61,074 nucleotides of DNA from Pleomorphomonas sp. (GTDB lineage Bacteria > Pseudomonadota > Alphaproteobacteria > Rhizobiales > Pleomorphomonadaceae), in assembly GCA_030603685.1 (NCBI GenBank), contig JAUVXG010000005.1, positions 1-61,074 of the forward strand, in the 5' to 3' direction. A model generated the notes under the pieces. It saw nothing but the letters and a program-made list of their open reading frames with translations, made no database searches and had not been told where the DNA came from. The stretch's first letter is position 1. Each line of letters starts with the position of its first letter. Below are positions 19,183 through 27,495 of this stretch, one piece after another. The position numbers were made by a program, and so were the translations under genes.

Positions 19183-20606
19183 CATTTCCTCCCCCGCTTG
19201 GCCCATTCGGTGCGGAAGGTGCCGCCCTCGGGCGCCGGCAGGTCGCGCCACCGCGTCCAGCCCCCGGCGAGCGGAACCTGGCGGAGTGCGCCATCCCGGC
19301 CGGCAAGGCGAGCGAGCCCCCAGGCGCCGAGACGAGTCGCGAGGCCATAGAGTCGCGGCCGAGCGGCGAGGAACCGCCACGCTGCGAGGCCGAAGCGAGC
19401 TTTCTTGGGCGTCAGATGCCGCTCGAACTCCTTCTCCCGCCAGTGTCGCAACATCTTCGGCAACGGGATGCGCATCGGACAGACGCTTTCACAGCGGCCG
19501 CACAGCGTCGATGCGTTGGCGAGATGGGCTGACTTCTCAAGGCCCTGCAGCGATGGCGTCAGCACCGATCCCATCGGTCCGGGATAAACGGACCCGTAGG
19601 CGTGGCCGCCGACCGACCGGTACACCGGGCAGTGGTTGATGCAGGCGCCGCAGCGGATGCAGCGCAGCATGTCCTCGAACTCGCTGCCCAGCATGGCCGA
19701 GCGGCCGTTGTCGAGCAGGACCACATGGAAGGCCTCGGGGCCGTCCGGATCGCCGGCGCGGCGAGGGCCGGTGGAGAAGGTGGTGTAGACGCTCATCTCC
19801 TGCCCGGTGGCCGAGCGGGCCAGGAGCCTCATGATGGTGGCGACGTCTTCGAGCGTCGGCACCACCTTCTCGATGGAGGCGAGCACGATGTGAGTCTTCG
19901 GCAGGATCTGCGTGAGGTCGCCGTTGCCCTCGTTGGTGACGATCACCGTCGAGCCGGTCTCGGCAACCAGGAAGTTGGCCCCGGTGATGCCGACGTCCGC
20001 CGACAGGAAGCGCTCGCGCAGCACGCCGCGTGCCTCGGCGAGCAACGAGGTCGGCTCATCGAGGTTGCGCTTTGGGTCGAGATCGGTGTGGACCCGGCGA
20101 AAGTCCGCCGCGACCTGCTCCTTGTTGACGTGCACAGCCGGCGCAATGATGTGGCTAGGCGTCTCGCCACGAAGCTGGATGATGTACTCCCCGAGGTCGG
20201 TCTCCACGGGCGCGATGCCGTTCGCCTGAAGGTAGGCGTTGAGGCCGACCTCTTCGGTGATCATCGACTTGCCCTTGGTGACACGACGGGCACCGGCTTT
20301 CTGGCAGATATCGAGGATGATGCGGTTGGCGTCGGCGGCGTCCGCCGCCCAGTGAACGAAACCGCCGGCCTCCACCACCTTGCGCTCGAAGGCCTCAAGA
20401 TAGAGGTCAAGATGAGCGAGCGTGTGCGCCTTGATGTCGCGTCCGGCATCGCGCAACGCCTCGAACTCGGGCAACGCCTCGGCGGCGCGCCGACGGCCGC
20501 TGACCAGTGTTTCCTCGATATGAGCGATGGCCTTGAGAAGGGGCGGGTTGGCGAGCGCCGCGTGGGCATTCTTCGGAAAGGACAGGGAAGTGAGGCCGCC
20601 GCTCAT
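19182..20606 (-). CDS. lutB: L-lactate utilization iron-sulfur protein LutB
   Basis: A 474-aa subunit with an N-terminal LUD domain (about 60-300, with KGKSMITEEVGLN) and a ferredoxin-like region with two 4Fe-4S motifs, CIRCGACINHCPVY and CGRCESVCPMRIP (about 310-390). It should carry electrons from lactate oxidation towards the respiratory chain. The C-terminal 80 residues are variable. Start at 20606; the stop of lutA overlaps it by 4 nt. The assignment is firm. Confidence 0.94.
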   Translation of the reverse strand: MSGGLTSLSFPKNAHAALANPPLLKAIAHIEETLVSGRRRAAEALPEFEALRDAGRDIKAHTLAHLDLYLEAFERKVVEAGGFVHWAADAADANRIILDICQKAGARRVTKGKSMITEEVGLNAYLQANGIAPVETDLGEYIIQLRGETPSHIIAPAVHVNKEQVAADFRRVHTDLDPKRNLDEPTSLLAEARGVLRERFLSADVGITGANFLVAETGSTVIVTNEGNGDLTQILPKTHIVLASIEKVVPTLEDVATIMRLLARSATGQEMSVYTTFSTGPRRAGDPDGPEAFHVVLLDNGRSAMLGSEFEDMLRCIRCGACINHCPVYRSVGGHAYGSVYPGPMGSVLTPSLQGLEKSAHLANASTLCGRCESVCPMRIPLPKMLRHWREKEFERHLTPKKARFGLAAWRFLAARPRLYGLATRLGAWGLARLAGRDGALRQVPLAGGWTRWRDLPAPEGGTFRTEWAKRGRK

Positions 20607-21370
20607 TTTCTCGTCTCTCCAATGGCTGGCCCGTTGGTCATGCCGGCCAAGACTTCGGCAACATGTCGGACCTCGACGCTGGAGCCTTCGCGCTTCAGCT
20701 TGCCGGCGATGTTGAGGAGGCAGCCGAGATCGCCCGCCAGCAACAGCTCGGCGCCGGTGGTTCTGACGTCGGCCACCTTGCGATCGACGATCGCGTTCGA
20801 GATCTCGTCATACTTGACGCAGAAGGCGCCGCCGAAGCCGCAGCAGGCCTCCGGATCGTGCATCTCCTTGATCGTGAGCCCGTCCACAGCCGACAGTAGC
20901 CGACGCGGCTGGTCCTTGACGCCGAGTTCTCTGAGACCCGAGCAGGAATCGTGGTAGGTCGCCGTCCCTTCGAAGGTGACCGGCAACGGAGCGACGCCGA
21001 GCACGTCGACCAGGAACGAAGTGAGCTCGTGGGTCTTGTCGGCAAGCGCCTCGGCGCGGAGCCGCCAGTTGGGTTCGCCGGAGAACAGATCTGGATAGTG
21101 CGTCTTGATCATGCCGGCACAGGACCCCGAAGGGACCACCACTTGATCGAAGCCTTCGAACAGCGCGATCACCTGTTCGGCGAGAGCTCGCGCACCGGCT
21201 CGGTCACCGGAGTTGTAGGCAGGCTGGCCGCAACAGGTCTGACCGGCCGGCACGGATACCTCGCAACCGGCGTCCTCGAGCAGCTTGACGGCCGAAAAGC
21301 CGACTGTCGGGCGGAAGAAGTCGACGAGGCAGGTCACGAAGAGCGCGACCCGCGGTTTCGGCGTCGTCAT
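20603..21370 (-). CDS. lutA: L-lactate utilization protein LutA
   Basis: A 255-aa cysteine-rich (CCG-domain) protein, first gene of lutABC. Two CCG repeats, typical of heterodisulfide-reductase-like subunits, are visible: TCCGQPAYNSG in the first half and ACCGFGGAFC in the second, each with an upstream single cysteine (VTCLVD and DSCSGLRELG). The start at 21370 is preceded by GGGA. It is the promoter-proximal gene; its upstream region 21371-21685 should hold the operator. No LutR-type GntR gene is adjacent. Confidence 0.94.
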   Translation of the reverse strand: MTTPKPRVALFVTCLVDFFRPTVGFSAVKLLEDAGCEVSVPAGQTCCGQPAYNSGDRAGARALAEQVIALFEGFDQVVVPSGSCAGMIKTHYPDLFSGEPNWRLRAEALADKTHELTSFLVDVLGVAPLPVTFEGTATYHDSCSGLRELGVKDQPRRLLSAVDGLTIKEMHDPEACCGFGGAFCVKYDEISNAIVDRKVADVRTTGAELLLAGDLGCLLNIAGKLKREGSSVEVRHVAEVLAGMTNGPAIGETRK

Positions 21371-21685
21371 GATGTTCCCGTTTCATTTATTTCGCGGCCA
21401 AGGTGATACGCGCAACGATCGATCTTCGCAATTGGGGAGCGGCAGTTGTCGTCCGCCCCAGTCGATTGACCGGACGAAAACCGAAAATGGCCAGCAAAAG
21501 CCTGCTTTCACCCCAACAAACGTCACCTTTTGGCAGTTCTCTCCGCGCCAGTGTCCGCCGGTCTCCCCCATAAGGCGGTCATGGACGGACGGCGCGGTCA
21601 TGCGCTAGTCTTGCGCAACAGACGTGGCGCTTTCGGATGACTGGCTGGTTCCATCCGAGGAAGTCGCTCGCAGAAAGGAGAAGGC
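21371..21685. other. Intergenic region, lutA promoter and LprI-like gene leader
   Basis: This 315-bp divergent region must contain promoters for lutA (minus) and the LprI-like gene (plus). I see an imperfect GC-rich inverted repeat near 21437-21462 and a small TTGCGCAA palindrome near 21611, but no operator I can name and no gene. Confidence 0.5.
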
Positions 21686-22018
21686 ATGAGCGGGTTGGCG
21701 ACAGGTTCGGGCATGGTTGCCATCGTCCTCATCGCGATGCTGGTGCTGCCGGCCAGGGCGGCGCAACCCAGCTTCGATTGCGACGGCGCCAGATCGGAAG
21801 TCGAAAAGATGATCTGCGGCGACGATGCGCTCGCCGATCTCGACTTGCGCCTTGCCCGAGACTTTGCGCGAGTGCTTTCCCGCGCCAGCGCCGACCAGGT
21901 TCCCGAGCTTCGGGCCTCTCAGCGCGCATGGCGGGCCCAAATGCTGAAATGCGCCCGCACCGGCGACCCGCGAGGTTGCGTGCTCGAAGCCTACACCAAG
22001 CGGATCGCCCAGTTCTGA
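21686..22018 (+). CDS. Secreted LprI-like protein (DUF1311)
   Basis: A 110-aa protein with a signal peptide (about 1-26, MVAIVLIAMLVLPARAAQ) and an LprI N-terminal-type domain: FDCDGARSEVEKMICGDDAL, then DLDLRLARDF, SQRAWRAQMLKCA and GCVLEAYTKRI. Four cysteines are placed to form disulfides in the periplasm. In Mycobacterium LprI inhibits lysozyme; most DUF1311 proteins are uncharacterised. The ribosome site AAGGAGAAGG fixes the start. It converges on the L,D-transpeptidase gene with only 9 bp between them. Confidence 0.85.
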   Translation: MSGLATGSGMVAIVLIAMLVLPARAAQPSFDCDGARSEVEKMICGDDALADLDLRLARDFARVLSRASADQVPELRASQRAWRAQMLKCARTGDPRGCVLEAYTKRIAQF

Positions 22019-22027
22019 GGGAATGCC

Positions 22028-22699
22028 TCAGCGGACCACCACGCGCGTTCCGACCTTGACGCGCTCATAGAGATCCATCACGTCGGCATTGGCCATGCGG
22101 ATGCAGCCCGAGGAGGCGTTGGTGCCGATGCTCTTCGGCTCGAACGTCCCGTGGATTCGGAACAGCGTATCCTTGGGGCCGTCGTAGAGATAAAGGGCGC
22201 GCGCGCCGAGCGGGTTGCCGATCTGGCCTTCCATCATGTCGGGAATGTTGTGGCCGCGCGCTGCCTCGCGGGCGATCATTTCCTTGGGCGGGAACCAGCG
22301 GGGCCACTTCTGTCGGCTGCCGATCTCCACGGTGCCCTTCCAGGAAAAGCCCTGGCGCCCGACGCCGACGCCGTAGCGAAGCGCTTTGCCTCCCTCTTCG
22401 ACCAGATAGAGATGCTTTTCCGTAGTGTCGATGATCACCGTTCCCGGCGGTTCTTCGGTTGGAAAATCGATCTCCGCCCGGCGGAATGGCTCGGGAGGCA
22501 ACTGATCGCCGACGAGATTGAGGTCGCGCGCGTCTTCGGCCGTGTCGTCGGGCAGATACGACAGCGGCTTGACGGGTGCCTCGACGACGGGCGGCTTCGG
22601 TGGCTCCACCGGCTTGGAGGAAACGCAAGCGGAAAGGACAAGCCCGGCTGCGAGCGCCAACATCAGCGGACGCGCCGGAACGGCGGACAGTTTCATCAT
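22028..22699 (-). CDS. L,D-transpeptidase lipoprotein
   Basis: A 223-aa YkuD-domain enzyme. It begins with a lipoprotein signal with lipobox LSAC (Cys25), so it is probably anchored in the outer membrane facing the periplasm. A proline-rich linker leads to the catalytic domain (about 95-223), where the histidine IHGT and the nucleophile Cys199 in SSGCIRM are present. Such enzymes make 3-3 cross-links in peptidoglycan or attach proteins to it. The start at 22699 has AGG 8 nt upstream. A second, separately encoded L,D-transpeptidase lies 157 bp upstream in the same direction. Confidence 0.93.
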   Translation of the reverse strand: MMKLSAVPARPLMLALAAGLVLSACVSSKPVEPPKPPVVEAPVKPLSYLPDDTAEDARDLNLVGDQLPPEPFRRAEIDFPTEEPPGTVIIDTTEKHLYLVEEGGKALRYGVGVGRQGFSWKGTVEIGSRQKWPRWFPPKEMIAREAARGHNIPDMMEGQIGNPLGARALYLYDGPKDTLFRIHGTFEPKSIGTNASSGCIRMANADVMDLYERVKVGTRVVVR

Positions 22700-22766
22700 G
22701 GAAAAACCTGAAGGAAGAGACGCCTGGCGGCGCAACAAATGCGAATCACGACGTTTCAGGAAACTA

Positions 22767-22803
22767 GATGGCGGCGATCTCGGTTGTCGAGACCGCCGCC
22801 ATC
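22767..22803 (-). terminator. Long hairpin between the two L,D-transpeptidase genes
   Basis: A 15-bp stem with a single mismatch (left arm from 22767, right arm ending 22803, 7-nt loop) lies 53 nt past the stop of the upstream L,D-transpeptidase gene. Weak T tract (TAGTTTCC) on the minus strand. It likely separates the two genes into different transcripts. Confidence 0.6.
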
Positions 22804-22856
22804 CAAAAGGGTACGCGGGACCTGGCCTTGGGCGAAAAAGGCCGAAGGTGAGGCGA

Positions 22857-23564
22857 CTACAACACGATCACACGCGTTCCAACCTTCACCCGCTCGTAGA
22901 GATCGGTGACGTCTTCGTTGCGCATGCGGATGCAGCCCGAGGAAACGGCGTGGCCGATGGTCCACGGTTCGGCCGTGCCATGGATACGGTAGAGCGTCGA
23001 GCCGAGATACATGGCGCGGGCACCGAGGGGATTCTTCGGCCCGCCCGGCATCATCACCGGCAGCCCGGGCTGCCGCCGACGCATCTCGACCGGCGGGTGC
23101 CAGTCGGGCCATTCGGCCTTGCGCGTGATCCGATGCTCGCCCGCCCAGGTGAATCCCGGCCGGCCGACGCCGACGCCATAGCGGCGCGCCGTGCCGCCGT
23201 CTTCGACGAGGTACAGGAAGCGATTGACGGTGTCGATGACGATGGATCCGGGGACGCCGGGGCCGTCATAAGTCACCTCTTGCGGCAGCAGTTCCGGCGC
23301 AAGCGGCAGGCTGCGCGGATCCATCTTGCGCGCCGTCTTCACCTCCGCGCCCGTTGGCGCCGACCAGGTGCGGGGGCTGCGCGCCTGAGGCGCCGCGTAG
23401 ATCGGCACATTGCCCGGCTGGAGTTGCATCACCCAGGGGTCGGTAAGATTGGGCGATAGCACGACCGGCGGTGGCGCGAGATAGCGACCTGCCTGGGCGG
23501 CGGCCGAACCCGTCGCGACCACGACGGCGGCACCCCCGGCAAGGACCAAGGCGGCAGCTCTCAT
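22857..23564 (-). CDS. Secreted L,D-transpeptidase
   Basis: A 235-aa YkuD-domain protein with a cleavable signal peptide (residues 1-24, ALVLAGGAAVVVATGSAAAQ) rather than a lipobox. The catalytic domain (about 100-235) has IHGT and the nucleophile Cys211 in SSGCIRMRNEDV. It is clearly a paralogue of the neighbouring lipoprotein: both end with DVxDLYERVKVGTRVxVx. The start at 23564 has GAGG 9 nt upstream and is the first codon of the signal peptide. It should act in the periplasm on peptidoglycan cross-links. Confidence 0.93.
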   Translation of the reverse strand: MRAAALVLAGGAAVVVATGSAAAQAGRYLAPPPVVLSPNLTDPWVMQLQPGNVPIYAAPQARSPRTWSAPTGAEVKTARKMDPRSLPLAPELLPQEVTYDGPGVPGSIVIDTVNRFLYLVEDGGTARRYGVGVGRPGFTWAGEHRITRKAEWPDWHPPVEMRRRQPGLPVMMPGGPKNPLGARAMYLGSTLYRIHGTAEPWTIGHAVSSGCIRMRNEDVTDLYERVKVGTRVIVL

Positions 23565-23877
23565 CGGTGGAAACCTCGATTGATGGATATCCGGCGCAGC
23601 CGGCGGTTTCGCTGGCCAAGCGCTGGGGAAGAGGCTAGGGGCGCGCACTCTAGGAATGGTGAATGAGATGCGACCCATTTCCATTCAAGTCGATCGATTT
23701 GTCGTCATGGTTAAGGAAATGTATCGGCGCCGTTCCCAACTATCTGAAACTCCGCCGGAAATTTTACCGGGCGATGTTTCCGGAATACACGTTGTTAACC
23801 GCCTGACCCTAAAATTCGATCACTCGGCGATGGCGCCCGATTGGCGGCCTTTCTGATTGCGATGCGAGGAGTGGAAT
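23565..23877. other. Divergent intergenic region upstream of a CheZ-type gene
   Basis: A 313-bp region between the secreted L,D-transpeptidase (minus) and the CheZ-type gene (plus). It is distinctly more AT-rich than its neighbours in 23650-23830, as expected for two promoters. A GTTAACC is seen at 23794-23800. I see no gene and no certain regulator site. Confidence 0.5.
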
Positions 23878-24582
23878 ATGGCGTTGGCTCGCAAGGCTTA
23901 TCGTATTGAAGCTATGCTTGGCGGCGGCGCGGTGTCCGAGCCGACAAACGATTTTCGTGCAGACACGATCCTCCATGAGCTCAACGAGATCAAGAAGCTG
24001 GTCAAGCCGCATCAGGAGATCAGCAAGGATATCATCGCCGATTACCAGAAGCAGTTCACTGAGGCCTACAAGCTGAAAGGCGAAATGGAGACGATCCAGG
24101 AAGCCATTTCCCGCACCAAGCAGGAAATCGCCAGCCTTCATGTTTCCGGCTTCAAGGGCGAGGACATGAGCCGCGTCACCGACGAACTCGATGCCGTGGT
24201 GAAGGGCACCGAGCACGCCACCGAAAGCATTCTGGCGGCGGTGGAAAAGATCGACGACGACGCCAACAACTTGGTTGCACATCTCAAGGGCGACAAGCAG
24301 GCGATGGCGGCCGATATCCAGGAACGCGTGCTGGCCATCTACGAGGCCTGCAACTTCCAGGACCTGACCGGGCAGCGCATCACCAAGGTGGTCAACGTTC
24401 TTCGCTTCATCGAAGACCGCGTCAATCGCATGATGGAGATCTGGGGCGGCATGGAAGCCTTCAACTCGATCGAAGCCGACGAGTCGCTGCGCCGCGTCGG
24501 CGACGCCGCACTGCTCAACGGGCCGGCCTTGCCGACCGCCGAGCGTGCGACCCAGGACGACATCGACGCGCTGTTTGCCTGA
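23878..24582 (+). CDS. CheZ-type CheY-P phosphatase (solitary copy)
   Basis: A 234-aa, almost wholly helical protein. The CheZ active-site motif is present as NFQDLTGQRI with D162 and Q166, equivalent to D143 and Q147 of E. coli CheZ. The C-terminus QDDIDALFA resembles the CheY-binding peptide of CheZ. It should dephosphorylate a CheY-type response regulator. The start at 23878 is preceded by GAGGAG; the in-frame ATG at 23857 lacks one. No chemotaxis gene is beside it, unlike the second copy at 48525, with which it shares the motif and tail but little else. Confidence 0.85.
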   Translation: MALARKAYRIEAMLGGGAVSEPTNDFRADTILHELNEIKKLVKPHQEISKDIIADYQKQFTEAYKLKGEMETIQEAISRTKQEIASLHVSGFKGEDMSRVTDELDAVVKGTEHATESILAAVEKIDDDANNLVAHLKGDKQAMAADIQERVLAIYEACNFQDLTGQRITKVVNVLRFIEDRVNRMMEIWGGMEAFNSIEADESLRRVGDAALLNGPALPTAERATQDDIDALFA

Positions 24583-24707
24583 CCACACGCTTCAAGACGA
24601 CCATTTCGCGGCGGCCGGCAAACGGTCGCCGCTTTTGCTGCTGCCAGTTCGTGGCAATCGCCGCCGCTAGGTTCCGGTCGACCAACACCGGGGCGAGGGC
24701 AGGCGGC

Positions 24708-25328
24708 ATGGACGGCATCATCACGGGCGAAGACGGTATCAGTCGCTGCTTCTGGGCAGGAACCGACCCGCTTTACCGCCGCTACCACGACGAGGAGTGG
24801 GGCAGGCCGGTTGCCGACGACACGCGTCTTTTCGAAAAGCTTTGCCTCGAGGGTTTTCAGTCAGGCCTTGCCTGGATAACCATCCTTCGCAAGCGCGAGA
24901 ACTTCCGCGCCGCCTTTGCCGGCTTCGACATTCCGACGGTCGCCGCCTTCACCGATGCCGACGTTGAAAGACTGGTCGGCGATGCCGGCATCGTGCGTCA
25001 CCGCGGTAAGATCGTCTCGACGATCAACAACGCCAGGCGCGCCCTCGACCTTCAGGCCGAGGCCGGTTCGCTGGCCGCCTTCATCTGGCGCTTCGAACCG
25101 GACCCGTCGAGCCGGCCAGCCGTCTTCACCATGCAGGACATCCAGCCGAAGACGGCGGAGTCGACGGCCCTTTCCAAGGAGCTTCGCAAGCGCGGCTGGA
25201 GCTTCGTCGGTCCGACCACCGTCTACGCCTTCATGCAGGCCATGGGGTTGGTCAATGACCACCTTGACGGTTGTGACGTCCGCGATACCGTCGAGAAGGA
25301 GCGCACCGCCTTCGTTCGGCCGAAGTAG
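24708..25328 (+). CDS. tag: DNA-3-methyladenine glycosylase I
   Basis: A 206-aa base-excision-repair enzyme that removes 3-methyladenine from alkylated DNA. It matches E. coli Tag throughout: RCFWAGTDPLYRRYHDEEWG at the N-terminus, LCLEGFQSGLAWITILRKRE, VGDAGIVRHRGKI, and the zinc-binding HxxxC near the end (NDHLDGC) paired with the N-terminal cysteine and histidine. The start at 24708 has AGGCGG close upstream; the frame is open to 24651 without homology. It converges on hisG. Confidence 0.95.
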   Translation: MDGIITGEDGISRCFWAGTDPLYRRYHDEEWGRPVADDTRLFEKLCLEGFQSGLAWITILRKRENFRAAFAGFDIPTVAAFTDADVERLVGDAGIVRHRGKIVSTINNARRALDLQAEAGSLAAFIWRFEPDPSSRPAVFTMQDIQPKTAESTALSKELRKRGWSFVGPTTVYAFMQAMGLVNDHLDGCDVRDTVEKERTAFVRPK

Positions 25329-25369
25329 GAGGTCGGCGGCGCGAGACAAGGCCTCGCACCGGCCGCCGA

Positions 25370-26362
25370 TCAGCCCAATCGCGCTTCCAGCTTGTCGTAG
25401 AGCGCGTTCTTCGCTTCGAACACATACTCCACCGACGAGACGACCGCCGTCGTGGCGCCACGGGCGATCAGCGCCTCGGCTTCCGCTTGGGCGTGAGCTT
25501 TCGGCGCCAGGAGGCTCAGTCCTTCGTCGTGCATCGACAGCAGCGTCAGGTCGGTACGCGCCCTGAGCTCCTCGGGCAGCATCGAAGAGGGCTGTATGAC
25601 GGCGTCGATGCGCCGTACGGACCGCGCCCGGTCGTCGGCAGCGATGCGGGTGAGCATACCCTTGCAGGCGGTGCGGGCCGCTTCCGTCCAGCGGGCGGAA
25701 AGCGAAGCCGCGAGCGCCGCCTCGGAGCGCATGATGACGCCGTCATCGACAATCTTGAGGCCGTTCTCGACCAGCGTCTGGCCGGTCGAGGTGATGTCGA
25801 CGATCAGTTCGGCCGTACCGGCTGCCGGCGCGCCCTCGGTCGCCCCCGGGCTCTCGACGATAAGGTAATCGTGCACGCCGTGGGCAGTCAGGAAGCGGCG
25901 CGTCAAGGCGACGTACTTGGTCGCAACCCGCATGGGCCGATAATGCTTCAGGCGGAACCGGGCGGCGACGTCGGCAAGGTCGGCCATGGTCTGCACGTCG
26001 AGCCAGGCCTGCGGGACGGCCACGACCACATCGGCGCGGCCGAAGCCGAGGCGCGTGACGATGTGGGCGGGGTGGGGCGCTTCCTCGGCGACCACACGAG
26101 CACCGTCGTCGCCGCCGAGCGTCTCGTGCAGCAGGTCGATCCCGGTCACGGCCAGGTGCACGTTGCCGGCGCCGATCTCGCGGGCGATCTCGGAGGCCGA
26201 GCGGAACTGCACCTCGACGCCCTTCAGCCCATTGATGGTGCCGAAATAGTCACGGGCGCCGCGCGCCTGTCGGATGGGCAGTCCCGCGCGTTCGAAGAAG
26301 GCAAGCGTCTGCTCTTGCAGCCGCCCCTTGGAGGGCACGGCGACGATCAACGGTTCGGTCAT
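25370..26362 (-). CDS. hisG: ATP phosphoribosyltransferase catalytic subunit
   Basis: First enzyme of histidine synthesis, joining ATP and PRPP. The core (about 1-225) has AVPSKGRLQE, SASEIAREIG, VESPGATEGAPAAGTAELIVD and DITSTGQTL, all typical of HisG. At 330 aa it is about 100 residues longer than the short HisG forms that normally work with HisZ; the extra C-terminal part (about 230-330) ends in ATTAVVSSVEYVFEAKNALYDKLE. Similar long forms occur in some Bradyrhizobium relatives. The start overlaps the hisZ stop by 4 nt (ATGA), so hisS-hisZ-hisG is one operon. Confidence 0.95.
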   Translation of the reverse strand: MTEPLIVAVPSKGRLQEQTLAFFERAGLPIRQARGARDYFGTINGLKGVEVQFRSASEIAREIGAGNVHLAVTGIDLLHETLGGDDGARVVAEEAPHPAHIVTRLGFGRADVVVAVPQAWLDVQTMADLADVAARFRLKHYRPMRVATKYVALTRRFLTAHGVHDYLIVESPGATEGAPAAGTAELIVDITSTGQTLVENGLKIVDDGVIMRSEAALAASLSARWTEAARTACKGMLTRIAADDRARSVRRIDAVIQPSSMLPEELRARTDLTLLSMHDEGLSLLAPKAHAQAEAEALIARGATTAVVSSVEYVFEAKNALYDKLEARLG

Positions 26363-27495
26363 GACACCCTCCGGAAGCGCTCGGGCCAGACGGCGAAGCC
26401 GACCGCCTTGACCGGCTCGGCGGCCTTGAAGTGACGGACGAGGCCATCGTAGCGGCCACCGCCGCTGACCTGTCCCACCTCGACTTGGGTCGCATCGTGA
26501 ATGTCGAACACGAAACCATCGTAATAGCCGAGGCGTCTACCGAAGCCGGCGGCGTAGTGCAGCGTCGTGAGATCGACCCCGAGGGCGGCGATGGCCGCGA
26601 CGCGCGCCTTGAAACGATCGACGGCGGCCCTGAACGGCGCGCGGTCGCCGATGCGGCTCGACAGCTCTTCCAGGCGAAGCACGCCGTCGGCGATGGTGAG
26701 ATCACCACCATTCTCGTCCTGCATCGACATGAAGTCGGCGATTGCCCCGATGGTCTCGGCCGGAACCCCGTCGGAGGCTGCGAGCATCGCCTGCTCGAGC
26801 ACGCGCTCGGCGATCTCGCCAGTTGTGCGGCCACCGACCGTCTTCACCCCGGCAATCGACAGGATGTCGGCAAAGAGCTGGCCGACCTTTTCGGCCGGAA
26901 AGACGGACAGGGCCTCGATGATTTCGGCATGGGCGGCAAAGCTCGGGAAGCCGAAGCGGCGCTGTTCGAGACGCGCAAGCGTGTCGGCAATCTTGTCCGG
27001 TTCACCGAACAGGGTGGTGAGGCGAGCCCGCCAGGCCGGCGGTATGTCGAGCGCGGCAAGCAGCGCCGAGAACAGCGCCACGTCGCCGACGATGATGCGC
27101 TGGCGGGGGGCGCCGCAAGCCGCGGTAATCGCGACGGCATGGGCAAGGGCGGCCGCATCGGTTGCCACGGGGTCATGGTCGCCGAGAATCTCGCCGCCCA
27201 CCTGCCACACTTCGTCGGCCTCACCGGGGCGGCCGTTCCGAAAGACGCGGCCGGAGTAGCAGAAGCGACCGCCGGTCGGTTCGGCGGCCAACATGGTGCG
27301 TACCACGGGAATGGTGAACTCGGGGCGCAGGCACCAGTCGTGACCGTTGTTCGACGACGTCACGAAGATGCGACGGCGGAACTCCTCGCCGGAGATACGG
27401 ACGAAGTCCTCCATCGGCAGGAGGACCGGCACGTCGACGGCGGTGAAGCCGGCTGCCTTGAAGCTGTCGAGGGCGATCTGAATGGCGTCGGTCAT
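26359..27495 (-). CDS. hisZ: ATP phosphoribosyltransferase regulatory subunit
   Basis: A 378-aa paralogue of histidyl-tRNA synthetase that lacks aminoacylation and forms a hetero-octamer with HisG, giving it activity and histidine feedback control. The class II fold is visible ([45 protein letters not shown] and the C-terminal [12 protein letters not shown]). The start at 27495 overlaps the hisS stop by 4 nt; the upstream frame to 27588 lies inside hisS and is not used. The assignment is firm. Confidence 0.93.
   Translation of the reverse strand: MTDAIQIALDSFKAAGFTAVDVPVLLPMEDFVRISGEEFRRRIFVTSSNNGHDWCLRPEFTIPVVRTMLAAEPTGGRFCYSGRVFRNGRPGEADEVWQVGGEILGDHDPVATDAAALAHAVAITAACGAPRQRIIVGDVALFSALLAALDIPPAWRARLTTLFGEPDKIADTLARLEQRRFGFPSFAAHAEIIEALSVFPAEKVGQLFADILSIAGVKTVGGRTTGEIAERVLEQAMLAASDGVPAETIGAIADFMSMQDENGGDLTIADGVLRLEELSSRIGDRAPFRAAVDRFKARVAAIAALGVDLTTLHYAAGFGRRLGYYDGFVFDIHDATQVEVGQVSGGGRYDGLVRHFKAAEPVKAVGFAVWPERFRRVS

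Noticed and set aside
23794..23800. GTTAACC/TTAACCG upstream of the solitary cheZ and again at 47850-47856 upstream of cheY, as possible CtrA half sites
   Set aside because: Neither has the full TTAA-N7-TTAA pattern, and seven-base matches in AT-rich promoters occur by chance.
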